Positions 33,062-40,895 are shown, numbered from the stretch's first letter. The stretch is DNA of 43,589 nt from Microcaldota archaeon (GCA_021851065.1 JAJZJQ010000011.1:1-43589), one strand, 5' to 3'. Notes: generated by a model not told the origin, from the sequence alone. Numbers and translations are program-made.

Positions 33062-33077
33062 CTATCAATTTTGATAG
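33062..33077. promoter_or_regulatory. Palindrome upstream of the Lrp gene
   Basis: CTATCAATTTTGATAG: perfect 7-bp arms with a TT centre, 59 bp upstream of the regulator's start. It is a likely autoregulatory site; its sequence differs from the TACGAATATCGTA operators. Confidence 0.45.
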
Positions 33078-33100
33078 CGATATACTAAACTGTGATTTAT

Positions 33101-33364
33101 ATGAGGTTAGCTGTATTAAGGAGATTTAGGCCGACGGCAACAGGAAAGGAAGCGGACATTGCTCAGGTCCAAAGGCCTGTGCAATCTGAAGCAGCGAAGA
33201 ATGCTGGAGAGCTGCAACCAGGCGTGCCTGCCAAGAGGATGGGTGAAGAGAGCGCGGCAGTGTACAGGCTTGGGCAACCAGAACTGGGCTATTCTGAGCT
33301 ACCATCAGCATACGCAGCAGCCCGTCCAGATAAGAAGCTTGGCAACTTAGGGCCATTAGTATAA
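33101..33364 (+). CDS. Possible small basic protein, 87 aa, unknown
   Basis: From ATG 33101 (GTG 33092 is three codons earlier). Composition is protein-like: charged and P/A/Q-rich, with no membrane span or cysteine (GKEADIAQVQRPVQSEAAKN, RLGQPELGYSELPSAYAAAR). It is divergent from the Lrp gene across the palindrome at 33062. Expression signals are ambiguous: the nearest TATA-like TTTATATG (33096-33103) overlaps the start codon, and no clear ribosome-binding site is seen. No family recognised. Its C-terminal LPSAYA echoes the QPSAYA end of the GNAT-like protein at 25.8 kb, perhaps by chance. Confidence 0.35.
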   Translation: MRLAVLRRFRPTATGKEADIAQVQRPVQSEAAKNAGELQPGVPAKRMGEESAAVYRLGQPELGYSELPSAYAAARPDKKLGNLGPLV

Positions 33365-33380
33365 ACAGGCTCAGCAAAAC

Positions 33381-33438
33381 AGGTAAAAGAAAAAGAACCG
33401 GATTTTTATTTCCTTGTTGTAGCCTGCCTTTGGCAGGC
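33381..33438. terminator. Hairpin and T-rich tracts between convergent genes
   Basis: GCCTGCC-TTT-GGCAGGC (33422-33438) is a perfect 7-bp stem right after the helicase stop on the minus strand. It is followed on that strand by TTCTTTTTCTTTTAC (complement of 33383-33397); the plus strand has ATTTTTATTT at 33402-33411. It can stop transcription from both sides. Confidence 0.55.
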
Positions 33439-33442
33439 AGTA

Positions 33443-34756
33443 TTAATATCTCTTAGGGCCCCAGCCGCGCCTCATGCGCATCCCATGGTCGAAATGTCTG
33501 CCACCACCGTCCCTATTACCGCCATCGCGCTCGCCTCTTCTGCCGCCATGGAACGGTCGCCCGCCGCCTTCGCGTCCCCTGAACCCCCCGTGCCTTCTGT
33601 CTCTGTTTAGATACTTTCTTAGGTCAACGCGAGGCATCTTCGACCTGTCTATCTGCAGCTGCTGCATCTCTATGTTTGCAGTCCTCTTTATCACTTCTAT
33701 AAGATATTGCTGCGGAGCGGAAAACATGGTGAATGCTCTTCCTTCTTTGTCCATTCTTGCCGAACGCCCTACCCTGTGCACATACACGCTAGGGTCTTCA
33801 GGAGCATCGAAGTTTATAACATCAGTTACGTCTTTTATATCAAGGCCCCTGGCTGCGATGTTTGTAGATATCATGAATCGCGTGCCCGACTTGAAACTGC
33901 CAAGAGACCTCTCCCTCATGGACTGCGTAAGACCCCCATGCATCATTATGGCATCTATGCCCTCTCCCTTTAGCACCCTATGAAGCAGCTCTGCGCTGCG
34001 CTGTGTGGTGGTGAATATTATGGCCTTTTTTGGATCGTACTGCCGTATGTACCCTATCAGCGTATCGAACTTGGCAGCGCCGGTGGATATAGCATAGAAG
34101 TGCGTTATCCCAAGCGCTGTAACTTCCTCCTCGGCGCCCACAGTTATCCTCACCTTGCCATCATCCATGTAGTTGTCGGCTATAGTAGCTATCTTGTGCG
34201 GCATTGTTGCCGAGAACATCATCGTCTGCCTCTCCCTGGGAGTATGACTTAGTATGTATTCCACGTCCTCTATGAAACCCATGTCCAGCATGGTATCTGC
34301 TTCGTCAAGAACTACGAATTTTACACCGCGCAGGTCAAGCACCCCGCGGTCTATAAGATCTATTAGCCGCCCTGGAGTGCCTACTACGAGACTCGCACCG
34401 CGCCTTATCTCGCTTATCTGGACATTTATTGATGCGCCACCATACACTGTGACTGTGCGAAAACCTAGGGGTGAGCCTATCCTGGAGGCTACGCCTGATA
34501 CTTGGATGGCTAGCTCTCTTGTAGGCACTATGACTATGGCGCTTATTCCCCTATGACCCTTCTCAAGCATCTGTAGTATTGGTATCGTGAATGCGCCTGT
34601 CTTTCCTGTCCCAGTCTTAGCCCTGACTACCACATCCTTGCCATCTAGCACTATGGGAATGGACTCTGCCTGCACCTCGGTAGGGCTTATGAAGCCTATT
34701 CTTCTAAGAGCTTCTACGAGCTCTGGTTTAAGGTTCATCTGGCTGAATTCAGGCAT
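33443..34756 (-). CDS. DEAD-box RNA helicase with RGG tail
   Basis: 437 aa from ATG 34756 (ATG 34771 is also open). Unwinds RNA duplexes using ATP; archaeal versions often act in ribosome assembly, RNA decay or cold adaptation. Visible in order: Q motif around FISPTEVQAESIP, Walker A AKTGTGKT, PTRELA, TPGR, DEAD in VLDEADTM, SAT in MMFSATMP, ARGLDI and HRVGRSAR. The last 50 residues are an R/G-rich tail (FRGREGGGRPFHGGRRGERD), typical of RNA binding. Upstream, a TATA-like GCGTATATAATAGG (minus strand, 34876-34889) implies an 85-100 nt leader, unusual in this mostly leaderless genome. Confidence 0.92.
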   Translation of the reverse strand: MPEFSQMNLKPELVEALRRIGFISPTEVQAESIPIVLDGKDVVVRAKTGTGKTGAFTIPILQMLEKGHRGISAIVIVPTRELAIQVSGVASRIGSPLGFRTVTVYGGASINVQISEIRRGASLVVGTPGRLIDLIDRGVLDLRGVKFVVLDEADTMLDMGFIEDVEYILSHTPRERQTMMFSATMPHKIATIADNYMDDGKVRITVGAEEEVTALGITHFYAISTGAAKFDTLIGYIRQYDPKKAIIFTTTQRSAELLHRVLKGEGIDAIMMHGGLTQSMRERSLGSFKSGTRFMISTNIAARGLDIKDVTDVINFDAPEDPSVYVHRVGRSARMDKEGRAFTMFSAPQQYLIEVIKRTANIEMQQLQIDRSKMPRVDLRKYLNRDRRHGGFRGREGGGRPFHGGRRGERDGGNRDGGGRHFDHGMRMRRGWGPKRY

Positions 34757-34792
34757 ACGTACACCGTACATACATAGTTAGATCGCTTTGTC

Positions 34793-34945
34793 TAGAGGAC
34801 CAACAGCAAGAATAAGATCCATAAGGCCTCTTTTTTGCATCGATCCACACTGCTTTAACTAGAAGTGTATATGTACCTATTATATACGCAAACCCTTATA
34901 AACTAGAGGGTATGGCCATTATCCCTGGCATAGAGGACCAAAAGC
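34793..34945. repeat. Direct repeat TAGAGGACCAA(C/A)AGC flanking the helicase leader
   Basis: Two 15-bp copies at 34793-34807 and 34931-34945 (14 of 15 identical) lie 138 bp apart in the 230-bp gap between the helicase and the next gene. Both are followed by related AATA-AG text. Between them are GTATAT...ATATAC and a TATA at about 34911-34916. May be duplicated promoter DNA. Confidence 0.35.
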
Positions 34946-35013
34946 CATTGGAATAGATAAGGTTCATAAATCTTTAGGCATTATGTAAAAATGGAAAGGA
35001 GATGGGTATATCT

Positions 35014-35418
35014 ATGGCTAGACAATCTTCAAGTCGAGCAGCAAGGAATAAATGGGGCGTATTTGCGCTGGTATTTATCGGCAGCCTCATATATCTTGTG
35101 ACTACTTTCGTGGGAGTCACTGGACAACAGCATCTGTCATTTGCAAACAACGCATGGGTAGGGGCAACACTATGGCTGCCGCTCCTGTATGCAGTCGCTG
35201 TGGTAAGTTCAATAGGCCTGCTATTCGCAAGCTTTGGCCACCTGATACATCATGACAGGGCAATGTATGAGCTACGTGCCAGGATCCCTATGGCCGCAAG
35301 CATACTTGGTGGATCTACGCTCTTTGCGCTGACAGCAGGCAGCTGGGGCTGGTTCATAGCAGTTGTGATAGGCTTCGTGATCTCGTTTGTCGGAGGCACG
35401 ATAGCATACATAGAATGA
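35014..35418 (+). CDS. Multispanning membrane protein, 134 aa, unknown
   Basis: Starts at ATG 35014, with GGAGATGGG upstream; ATG 35002 would leave no room for a ribosome-binding site. After a basic N-terminus (ARQSSSRAARNK) there are four hydrophobic segments (about 14-34, 45-68, 88-105 and 108-130), the middle pair separated by a short loop with GHLIHHDRAMYELRAR. No conserved family is recognised. It is followed by a hairpin (35422-35440) and then another membrane-protein gene on the same strand. Confidence 0.65.
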   Translation: MARQSSSRAARNKWGVFALVFIGSLIYLVTTFVGVTGQQHLSFANNAWVGATLWLPLLYAVAVVSSIGLLFASFGHLIHHDRAMYELRARIPMAASILGGSTLFALTAGSWGWFIAVVIGFVISFVGGTIAYIE

Positions 35419-35421
35419 TGG

Positions 35422-35440
35422 TAAGGGGCATGTCCCCTTA
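35422..35440 (+). terminator. Stem-loop after the membrane-protein gene
   Basis: TAAGGGG (35422-35428) pairs with CCCCTTA (35434-35440) across CATGT, 4 nt after the stop codon. No T tract follows, so it could equally be a 3'-end stabilising structure. Confidence 0.4.
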
Positions 35441-35551
35441 TCAGGCAACCTCTGTCGGGGCTGCATGCTCGCTTTGATGATATGGCTTGCCTGCGCCTTG
35501 CCAGGTATGGGATTTTAAGCTTTCGGTATTCTAATCCTCATAGGGATTTAA

Positions 35552-36244
35552 GTGGGATTGATCAAGGATCTGAGGTCTGGACTGGATGTTATGGTCCGGC
35601 CAGGAGAATACACGAAGAAAACCATGGAGATAGGAGCGGCATATGGCTGGTATTATAGGGTGACCCTAATACCTTTGATAGCCTTGATTGCCGTTGCACT
35701 GATATTCGTGTCGGCGTTCGAGCTGTCTACGGTAACAGCTGTGTTTGGATCAGTTGGAGGCGCATTGCTAGGACTTGGATATGTTGCCGCTATAGTGCTG
35801 CCAATACTGTTCATGTGGGTGCTTATACCCGTAAGCATCTTCATAAGCGCAGGGCTGTATCATATAATAGGGACATGGCTGGGGCAGCTTAAGGGTGACT
35901 TTGGCAGGACGCTTAGCGCTGTTGTGTATAGCAAGATGCCTACAGCGATCTTCGCGTCCGCACTGATTGTCCTTCCTGCTGCAGTGGTGCTGTATCTGGT
36001 ACTAACAGCGTGGGAGCTCATAGTGCTTCTTACTGCGCTCTCAAACCAGCAGAAGGTTAAGTGGACGGTGGCACTTGGTGTTGTACTTATAACAGTAATA
36101 GTGGTATATGCAGTGCTGGGAATCATATTCTCGGTATTTGCAGTAGCTGTAAGCGGGACTACAAACGCCCTTGTAAATGCAGTGATACCGCATCTGCTCG
36201 GAAACAACGGATACACTACGCCACTCACATACCCTGTGAGCTGA
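35552..36244 (+). CDS. Yip1-like multispanning membrane protein
   Basis: 230 aa from GTG 35552; TTG 35558 is an alternative. An N-terminal amphipathic LIKDLRSGLDVMVRPGEYTK precedes five or six hydrophobic segments (about 33-55, 62-100, 125-150, 158-180 and 185-205). The motif PGEYTKKTMEIG, then the loop SAGLYHIIGTWLGQLKGDFGRTLSAVVYSKMP, and TALSNQQKVKW resemble archaeal Yip1-domain proteins, which have no established function in archaea. It probably shares a promoter region with, or follows, the 35.0-kb membrane gene. The T-rich stretch after it looks like a terminator. Confidence 0.7.
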   Translation: MGLIKDLRSGLDVMVRPGEYTKKTMEIGAAYGWYYRVTLIPLIALIAVALIFVSAFELSTVTAVFGSVGGALLGLGYVAAIVLPILFMWVLIPVSIFISAGLYHIIGTWLGQLKGDFGRTLSAVVYSKMPTAIFASALIVLPAAVVLYLVLTAWELIVLLTALSNQQKVKWTVALGVVLITVIVVYAVLGIIFSVFAVAVSGTTNALVNAVIPHLLGNNGYTTPLTYPVS

Positions 36245-36253
36245 CAGCAGAGC

Positions 36254-36281
36254 TTGCTTTTCCTATTCTTTTTCTTTTTCA
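36254..36281 (+). terminator. Poly-T terminator
   Basis: CTTTTCCTATTCTTTTTCTTTTTCATT directly after the Yip1-like gene (stop at 36244) has the oligo-T runs of archaeal intrinsic terminators; no stem is needed. The remaining 36282-36483 holds nothing I can support. Confidence 0.55.
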
Positions 36282-36483
36282 TTCATTTCGCAATAACCGA
36301 AGCATTGCCTAAGGCTGATCGAAGAAAGGCATTATGGCGTGATGATATTGCCGGCAGGCATATCATGGCGATTCACCATAGGCACAAGAGATGGGTCAGC
36401 AGCTAGTCTGGCATGAATGGAGGAGGCATTCGCATATGCTTGCGCATATTCCACTGGGGCAAGGTAGATACAGGCAGGATGGC

Positions 36484-37233
36484 TCATAATGAAATGTCGG
36501 CCATTATTGGCAGATGGTCGGATAGCTTGCTGCGCAGCACTTTGAATCTTTTGCAGGTCTTGCCTTTGGGCAGGAAGATATTGTCGATCCTGTATTTCAG
36601 CCTGTTCTCCGTCCAGCCAGGCAGGCTGAATGGATGCACAGTCCATGTTGGCGCATCGCCCCCTATGCGGGTCATGCAGCCTTCTATGATACCTATTTCC
36701 TTGTTTGAAGGAAGGGAGTTGAAATCCCCTGTGAGCACTGTGTATCCGCCCAGCCCACGGATGATGCTTGCTATCTTCCTTGCCTGGGCCATCCTAGTGG
36801 GTGTACTTTTGAAACCCCTTGAATACTGAAGGTGTGTCGTTAGAAAATTGATGCTGCCTGATTCTGCTTTGATCTTTGCCGCAACAAGTATTCTTTGCTC
36901 TTTTTCGTAGGCGGATTTCGCTTTGACCACAGTAGAGTTAAGCGCGTACGATCTTGATGCAAGTATGGGAAATCTCGATATTATAGCGTTGCCCTGGACT
37001 ATCGGGAGCCTTGGTCTTATGTCAGTCGATTTGAAGAAAACGTAGTTGTATCCGAGTTCTTTTGCTATGCTCTTGGCAATGTCCAGCGTTCTGTTGCCAC
37101 CATAATATAACGCAGCTTCCTGTATCCCTATTATGTCGATCTTATTGCGTTTTATTAGCTTTGCCATGCCCATGTAGTCGCGCTTGCCGAATATCCAGAT
37201 ATTCCAGGACGCTATTCTTGTAGTGTTTGCCAT
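36484..37233 (-). CDS. Endonuclease/exonuclease/phosphatase-family protein
   Basis: 249 aa from ATG 37233, chosen for AGGGTGA four nucleotides upstream. Mg2+-dependent phosphodiesterase fold. Visible: ASWNIW, IIGIQEAA (the catalytic Glu), LTTHLQYS, LTGDFNSLPSN, YRIDNIF and KLSDHLPIMADI (the catalytic Asp-His pair). Members cut nucleic acids, lipids or nucleotides; there is no AP-endonuclease-specific signature and no signal peptide, so a cytosolic nuclease or phosphodiesterase is the safe call. The LamG pilin-like gene lies 147 nt upstream on the same strand. Confidence 0.85.
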   Translation of the reverse strand: MANTTRIASWNIWIFGKRDYMGMAKLIKRNKIDIIGIQEAALYYGGNRTLDIAKSIAKELGYNYVFFKSTDIRPRLPIVQGNAIISRFPILASRSYALNSTVVKAKSAYEKEQRILVAAKIKAESGSINFLTTHLQYSRGFKSTPTRMAQARKIASIIRGLGGYTVLTGDFNSLPSNKEIGIIEGCMTRIGGDAPTWTVHPFSLPGWTENRLKYRIDNIFLPKGKTCKRFKVLRSKLSDHLPIMADISL

Positions 37234-37380
37234 AGTTTCACCCTGGCGCAAGTAGGTACGCCGCCATTATCACTGTATCAAGCGCAGGCATATAATATAC
37301 AACGGCGCGCCAAGCCCTAGCAACAGGTTTGAATGCGGCAGGGATGTAAGCAGCATATATCCGATGCGCAAGCATATGCG

Positions 37381-38340
37381 CTATGGGTAGCTGTAAGTAT
37401 ATGTCCATCCGCTTGTGTAGTAAGGTTGCGTGCCGCCCACCACATATGCATTGTTGTCGTTGCCAGAATAATCGTTGAGGTTCCCGTTCAGCGGCCACCA
37501 TCCAACCAGGTTTGATAGGTCTATGGGATCCCCACCTATGCCCTCAGTGTAAAGGGCGCTTATGCTGTTTGAGGATAGGGCGGTGTTGTATACCTGCACA
37601 TTGGACATGTATCCATGCCATGGTGCTTCCCCTTGTATCCCTCCAAGCAGGATCAGGCGGGAAGGAGACGGCATGTTGTCCCAGCTGCCTTGCAGAGCTA
37701 GCGGACCAGTCCATGAGGCAAGCTCAGCGCCAGTGGTTCCATCGTAGAGCGTTACCGTGTCGCCGTTGTACACGAATGCAATAAAAGACATCTGGTTTTC
37801 GTACAGATTCCTAAGCTGGCATTGGTAGAGTATATTTACGAACTGTGGTGAGTACGGATTAGGCTGCGAGTAATCCGCGTTGAGGCAGAAAGGATTGCTA
37901 GAGGAAGTCCCTAACCCCAAGGATACCCCCGGATAAGTGAACTGGGAATCCATGCTCGAATAGGAAAACATGTCGGGAGAAATTGGCGGAGAAAAAGCCA
38001 TCCATAGCGTTACCGTAATGCTGTTTTGGCCTGCTGAAGTTAGGTCGCCTGTGTAATTTAGATAGTTTACTTGGAGTTGTGATCCTGTCTGGTATCCATT
38101 TATGACGTACTGTGGGATGTAGTTCTGGCAGACCCCGACCAATTTTATGCCATAGGTTGTACCTGGCCCGTGTGGCCGCACTACAGTGCATGAACCAGGC
38201 TGTGTGCGGGGTGCCCAATTCGCAGGATTGAATGCGCCAAGGTATAACAAGCCTGCAAGTATCATGACAATTATTACTATGGCCCAGCTATATGTCATCA
38301 GGTACTCCATCGCAGGCTGGGACTTCAGCCGGGATCCCAT
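37381..38340 (-). CDS. Pilin-like surface protein with LamG/concanavalin-like domain
   Basis: 319 aa from ATG 38340. MGSRLKSQPAMEYLMTYSWA followed by a hydrophobic stretch (IVIIVMILAGLLYLGAF) is a textbook class III signal peptide (QxxxEY). The mature part starts with a small N-terminal module (to about 90), then a LamG-type jelly roll (about 95-300): ITVTLWMAFSPP, FVYNGDTVTLYDGTTGAE, LILLGGIQGEAPWHGYMSNV, VQVYNTALSSNSISALYTEG and LVGWWPLNGNLNDYSGNDN. Such domains bind carbohydrates. Likely a pilus-tip or surface adhesin. TATA-like TTTTTAAGCC (minus strand, 38361-38370) is spaced for a leaderless start. Confidence 0.8.
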   Translation of the reverse strand: MGSRLKSQPAMEYLMTYSWAIVIIVMILAGLLYLGAFNPANWAPRTQPGSCTVVRPHGPGTTYGIKLVGVCQNYIPQYVINGYQTGSQLQVNYLNYTGDLTSAGQNSITVTLWMAFSPPISPDMFSYSSMDSQFTYPGVSLGLGTSSSNPFCLNADYSQPNPYSPQFVNILYQCQLRNLYENQMSFIAFVYNGDTVTLYDGTTGAELASWTGPLALQGSWDNMPSPSRLILLGGIQGEAPWHGYMSNVQVYNTALSSNSISALYTEGIGGDPIDLSNLVGWWPLNGNLNDYSGNDNNAYVVGGTQPYYTSGWTYTYSYP

Positions 38341-38415
38341 AAAGAGTAGTAGCCGATAAAGGCTTAAAAACACGCCAGTGGAAGGTGCCTTAGGGCTTTG
38401 GCTGCAGGCATGCTT

Positions 38416-38537
38416 TGGCGGGGGGGAGATTTGAACACCCGATCTCTAGATTTCTTAGCAATCATCGCACGAATGCTCATCACTCATAAAGCTTAGCATA
38501 TGAGTCTAGCGCTCTAACCAGGCTGAGCTACCCCGCC
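38416..38537 (-). tRNA. tRNA-Met (CAT) with 47-nt intron
   Basis: Acceptor GGCGGGG (38537-38531) pairs with CCCCGCC (38423-38417); the D arm is GCTCAGCCTGGTTAGAGC, the anticodon stem CTAGA/TCTAG with loop CTCATA-A, and the T loop TTCAAAT. The T stem has one T-T mismatch. An intron (38452-38498) interrupts after position 37, the canonical archaeal site for splicing endonuclease, and both intron ends carry TGCTAAG. The general sequence fits elongator tRNA-Met; a tRNA-Ile2 (agmatidine-modified CAT) cannot be fully excluded. CCA is not encoded. Confidence 0.88.
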
Positions 38538-38590
38538 GGCATATGTATTGCCAGTGTCTTATTTTTATTACTTTGCGCGCAGCTATTGGG

Positions 38591-39487
38591 CTACAGGATC
38601 GCAAGGGAGAGGGCTCCTACAACCATTATTGCGAATCCAGCAAGCTGAGGCGCGGTTAGCCGGTCTTTGTATATGAAGAATCCTGCAATCGAAGCCGCTA
38701 TAGGAGATAGAGCAGTGAGGGCGCTGCCTATGGCAAGAGCATTGCTGGCTGTGACATATGCGAATATGAAGTCGCCGCTGGCATCAACTATTGCTATTAT
38801 GGATACAAAGGCTACTATTATGCCAAGTTCTCTGCGCCTGCGCCCGGAGAATGCACTGTGCATGTACTTCATGACCTTGCCTTTATTGGCTGCGAAATAG
38901 GCAATGGCAATTGCAGAGCCGGTTATTCTGGATACTAGCACCGGCATTGAGAATGTGCTGCCAGATGCATGCACAGAATACGTTATGAGCACCCAGTATA
39001 AGGCCCATGAGAGCATTGCAAAGCATGCAGGTATGAGTTTTTTGTTTATGCTAAGCCCCTCCACAGTGACTACAAGTACAGCCCCTGCAAATATGATCAT
39101 CATGCTGACTGCCTGGATCATGTTCACAGACTCTCCTAGCGCAAATATGCCGAAAAGCACAAGGATTGCAGGTTGAAGTTCCCCCAGAGCAACAGTGTTT
39201 GTAAGCTGCTCTGTCTCAAGCGTCTTGTACAAGAGCAGGAAGCCCAGGGTGAGGAATATGCCAGCTAACGCAGCAATGACAATGGAGTATATAGGTATGG
39301 CATGCACGCCTACCACAGCTATGCCTATCGCCATAGGCAACATTCCAAGCGGCAGCACTATGGCAGACATCGTGATGAACCCAAGGCTGACGCTTACCTT
39401 CTTCGACAATATGTTCGATACAAGCCATAAGGCAGTGGCACTGAAGGCTGCTATTATGGGAAGGTCTGACAAGATAGTCACTTTCAT
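38591..39487 (-). CDS. EamA/DMT-family membrane transporter
   Basis: 298 aa with ten hydrophobic segments in two EamA repeats (about 1-140 and 150-298). The first ends GELQPAILVLFGIFALGESV and the second SALTALSPIAASIAGFFIYKDRLT, the typical paired EamA ends. The family exports or imports small metabolites such as amino acids, nucleotide sugars or drugs; the substrate is unknown. It lies between the tRNA-Met and tRNA-His genes. Confidence 0.85.
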   Translation of the reverse strand: MKVTILSDLPIIAAFSATALWLVSNILSKKVSVSLGFITMSAIVLPLGMLPMAIGIAVVGVHAIPIYSIVIAALAGIFLTLGFLLLYKTLETEQLTNTVALGELQPAILVLFGIFALGESVNMIQAVSMMIIFAGAVLVVTVEGLSINKKLIPACFAMLSWALYWVLITYSVHASGSTFSMPVLVSRITGSAIAIAYFAANKGKVMKYMHSAFSGRRRRELGIIVAFVSIIAIVDASGDFIFAYVTASNALAIGSALTALSPIAASIAGFFIYKDRLTAPQLAGFAIMVVGALSLAIL

Positions 39488-39520
39488 GCATTGGTGGCAG
39501 CCCTATAGTTGGGCGAAAGA

Positions 39521-39530
39521 CTATAATAAG
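39521..39530 (+). promoter_or_regulatory. TATA box of tRNA-His
   Basis: CTATAATAAG lies 26-35 nt upstream of the mature 5' end at 39556. Confidence 0.4.
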
Positions 39531-39555
39531 ACATCATCCATAATGGTTTATAGGT

Positions 39556-39629
39556 GGCCTTGGTAGTGTAACGGCTCGCATAGGAGGCTGTGGACCTCCA
39601 GGACCGGGTCCGACTCCCGGCCGAGGCCT
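39556..39629 (+). tRNA. tRNA-His (GTG)
   Basis: Acceptor GGCCTTG (39556-39562) pairs with CGAGGCC (39622-39628); the anticodon stem GGAGG/CCTCC holds loop CTGTGGA, giving anticodon GTG; the T arm is CCGGG-TCCGACT-CCCGG. No intron. Archaeal tRNA-His normally carries G at -1 opposite C73; here the gene has T at 39555 (-1) and T at 39629 (73). The T loop begins TCC rather than TTC. The integrase gene starts 66 nt downstream, so the 3' half is a probable attachment site. Confidence 0.85.
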
Positions 39630-39663
39630 ACGGGTAAGAAGTCCGCTTTGCCCTCCAACCGTG

Positions 39664-39673
39664 CTTTAAATAC
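39664..39673 (+). promoter_or_regulatory. TATA box of the integrase gene
   Basis: CTTTAAATAC; transcription is predicted to start at about 39695, directly at ATG 39696 (leaderless). Confidence 0.5.
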
Positions 39674-39695
39674 TCCGTCGGAGCCACTTCTGAGC

Positions 39696-40895
39696 ATGGC
39701 AGGAGTGCATTATCTTGACAGGGCTCCGGTATTGCTGAGGCAGCAGGTAGCCCTGGCCCATAAGCAGCTCAGCGGCGCAAACCTCAAGTATGCCCTGGAC
39801 TTCGCTGACTGGCTCAAGGCCAACGGCCGCAAAGACCTAACCATTGCACGGCGCATAAGGGAAGTGCGCTGGATACTGAAGAACCTCAGGGCCGATGCAA
39901 GGAGCGCGGAGAAGAAGGACGTTGAGGCCCTGGTGCTGAAGATCGCGAACAATGGCATGGCACAGTCCAGCAGGGAGAAGCTGAAGATAACCACGAAGCT
40001 GTTCTTCAAGTACCTCAGCGGCGGCGATGACGTGCCTGCACTGGCAAAGTGGATAAGGCCCAAGACAGTCGATAATACAAAGACCGTAGAGGATATGCTG
40101 AACGACCAGGAAGTCGAGGAGCTGCTGAGGGCATGCAGGACTCCGAGGGACAAGGCGGTTATCAGCATACTTGCAACGTTCGGCTGCCGCGTAGGCGAGC
40201 TGCTTAATCTCAAGTACAAAGACCTCAGCATGGCAGACGATAAGGGAGTCTACTGGATCAGCTTCAACGGCAAGACAGGCCTGCGAAGGGTGCCATACAC
40301 GAACAGGAGCCTATGCTATCCCTATCTCATAGAATACCTGGACACGTACAAACCGGCTAACCCTGAGGCCCCGCTGTTCACTACGAAGGATGGGAGGCCG
40401 CTAGATTACACGCACATACGCAAGCAGCTGCGCAACCTCAAGAAGTGGACTGGCATAAGGAAGAGGCTGCACAGCCACGTATTCCGCTTTGTAGTCGCTA
40501 GCGCGATGGTGAATAAGGGCATGCCGGAGGCGCTGATTAAGAGATACATGGGATGGTCTGCAACCTCTAAGGAGCTGGGCCGCACGTACGCTAAGCTCAG
40601 CGACCAGAACCTCGCATCGGCGATACTGAGCATGTCCGGCATAGCAAAGGAGGAGATAAAGGCTGAGAAGAGAGAATCCGTCAGGGTGTGCCAGGCATGC
40701 GGCGCGGTGAATCCGATAAGCAGCTCATTCTGTAGCAAGTGCAGGAAGGTGCTTGATGCAGGATCGCCGCTGGGCCGCATGCAGGAGATGGATGATCTGC
40801 ATAGGCAGATTACGCGGCTCACAAAGATAGTGGACGGCCTTTACAACGCGCTGCCGGAGAAAGACCGCAGGGAGATAGAGCGTGTAGAATCGTGA
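39696..40895 (+). CDS. int: Tyrosine recombinase/integrase with C-terminal zinc ribbon
   Basis: 399 aa from ATG 39696, placed by the leaderless promoter. An N-terminal SAM-like core-binding domain (about 15-115) precedes the catalytic domain: R165 in GCRVGELLNL, a lysine in the FNGKTGLRRVPY hairpin, H261-V-F-R264, W in MGWSATSKELGRTY and nucleophile Y298. After it, CQACG...CSKC (about 332-352) is a zinc ribbon, then a helical tail (LHRQITRLTKIVDGLYNALP). All catalytic residues are intact, so it should be active. XerA-like archaeal resolvases are shorter and lack the ribbon. Its position next to tRNA-His suggests integration into that gene. Its codon use is mixed AGG/CGC, less foreign than the genes further right. 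Confidence 0.9.
   Translation: MAGVHYLDRAPVLLRQQVALAHKQLSGANLKYALDFADWLKANGRKDLTIARRIREVRWILKNLRADARSAEKKDVEALVLKIANNGMAQSSREKLKITTKLFFKYLSGGDDVPALAKWIRPKTVDNTKTVEDMLNDQEVEELLRACRTPRDKAVISILATFGCRVGELLNLKYKDLSMADDKGVYWISFNGKTGLRRVPYTNRSLCYPYLIEYLDTYKPANPEAPLFTTKDGRPLDYTHIRKQLRNLKKWTGIRKRLHSHVFRFVVASAMVNKGMPEALIKRYMGWSATSKELGRTYAKLSDQNLASAILSMSGIAKEEIKAEKRESVRVCQACGAVNPISSSFCSKCRKVLDAGSPLGRMQEMDDLHRQITRLTKIVDGLYNALPEKDRREIERVES

Noticed and set aside
33159-33350. Alternative frame in the 33.1-kb region starting at TTG with a GGAAAGGAAGCGG upstream
   Set aside because: Its composition (scattered Cys, Trp and His) is less protein-like than the 33101 frame; only one of them could be real.
36332-36483. 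Minus-strand frame extending past the nuclease-like gene
   Set aside because: It overlaps that gene in a different frame and has no promoter or ribosome-binding site; the 36282-36483 stretch appears empty.
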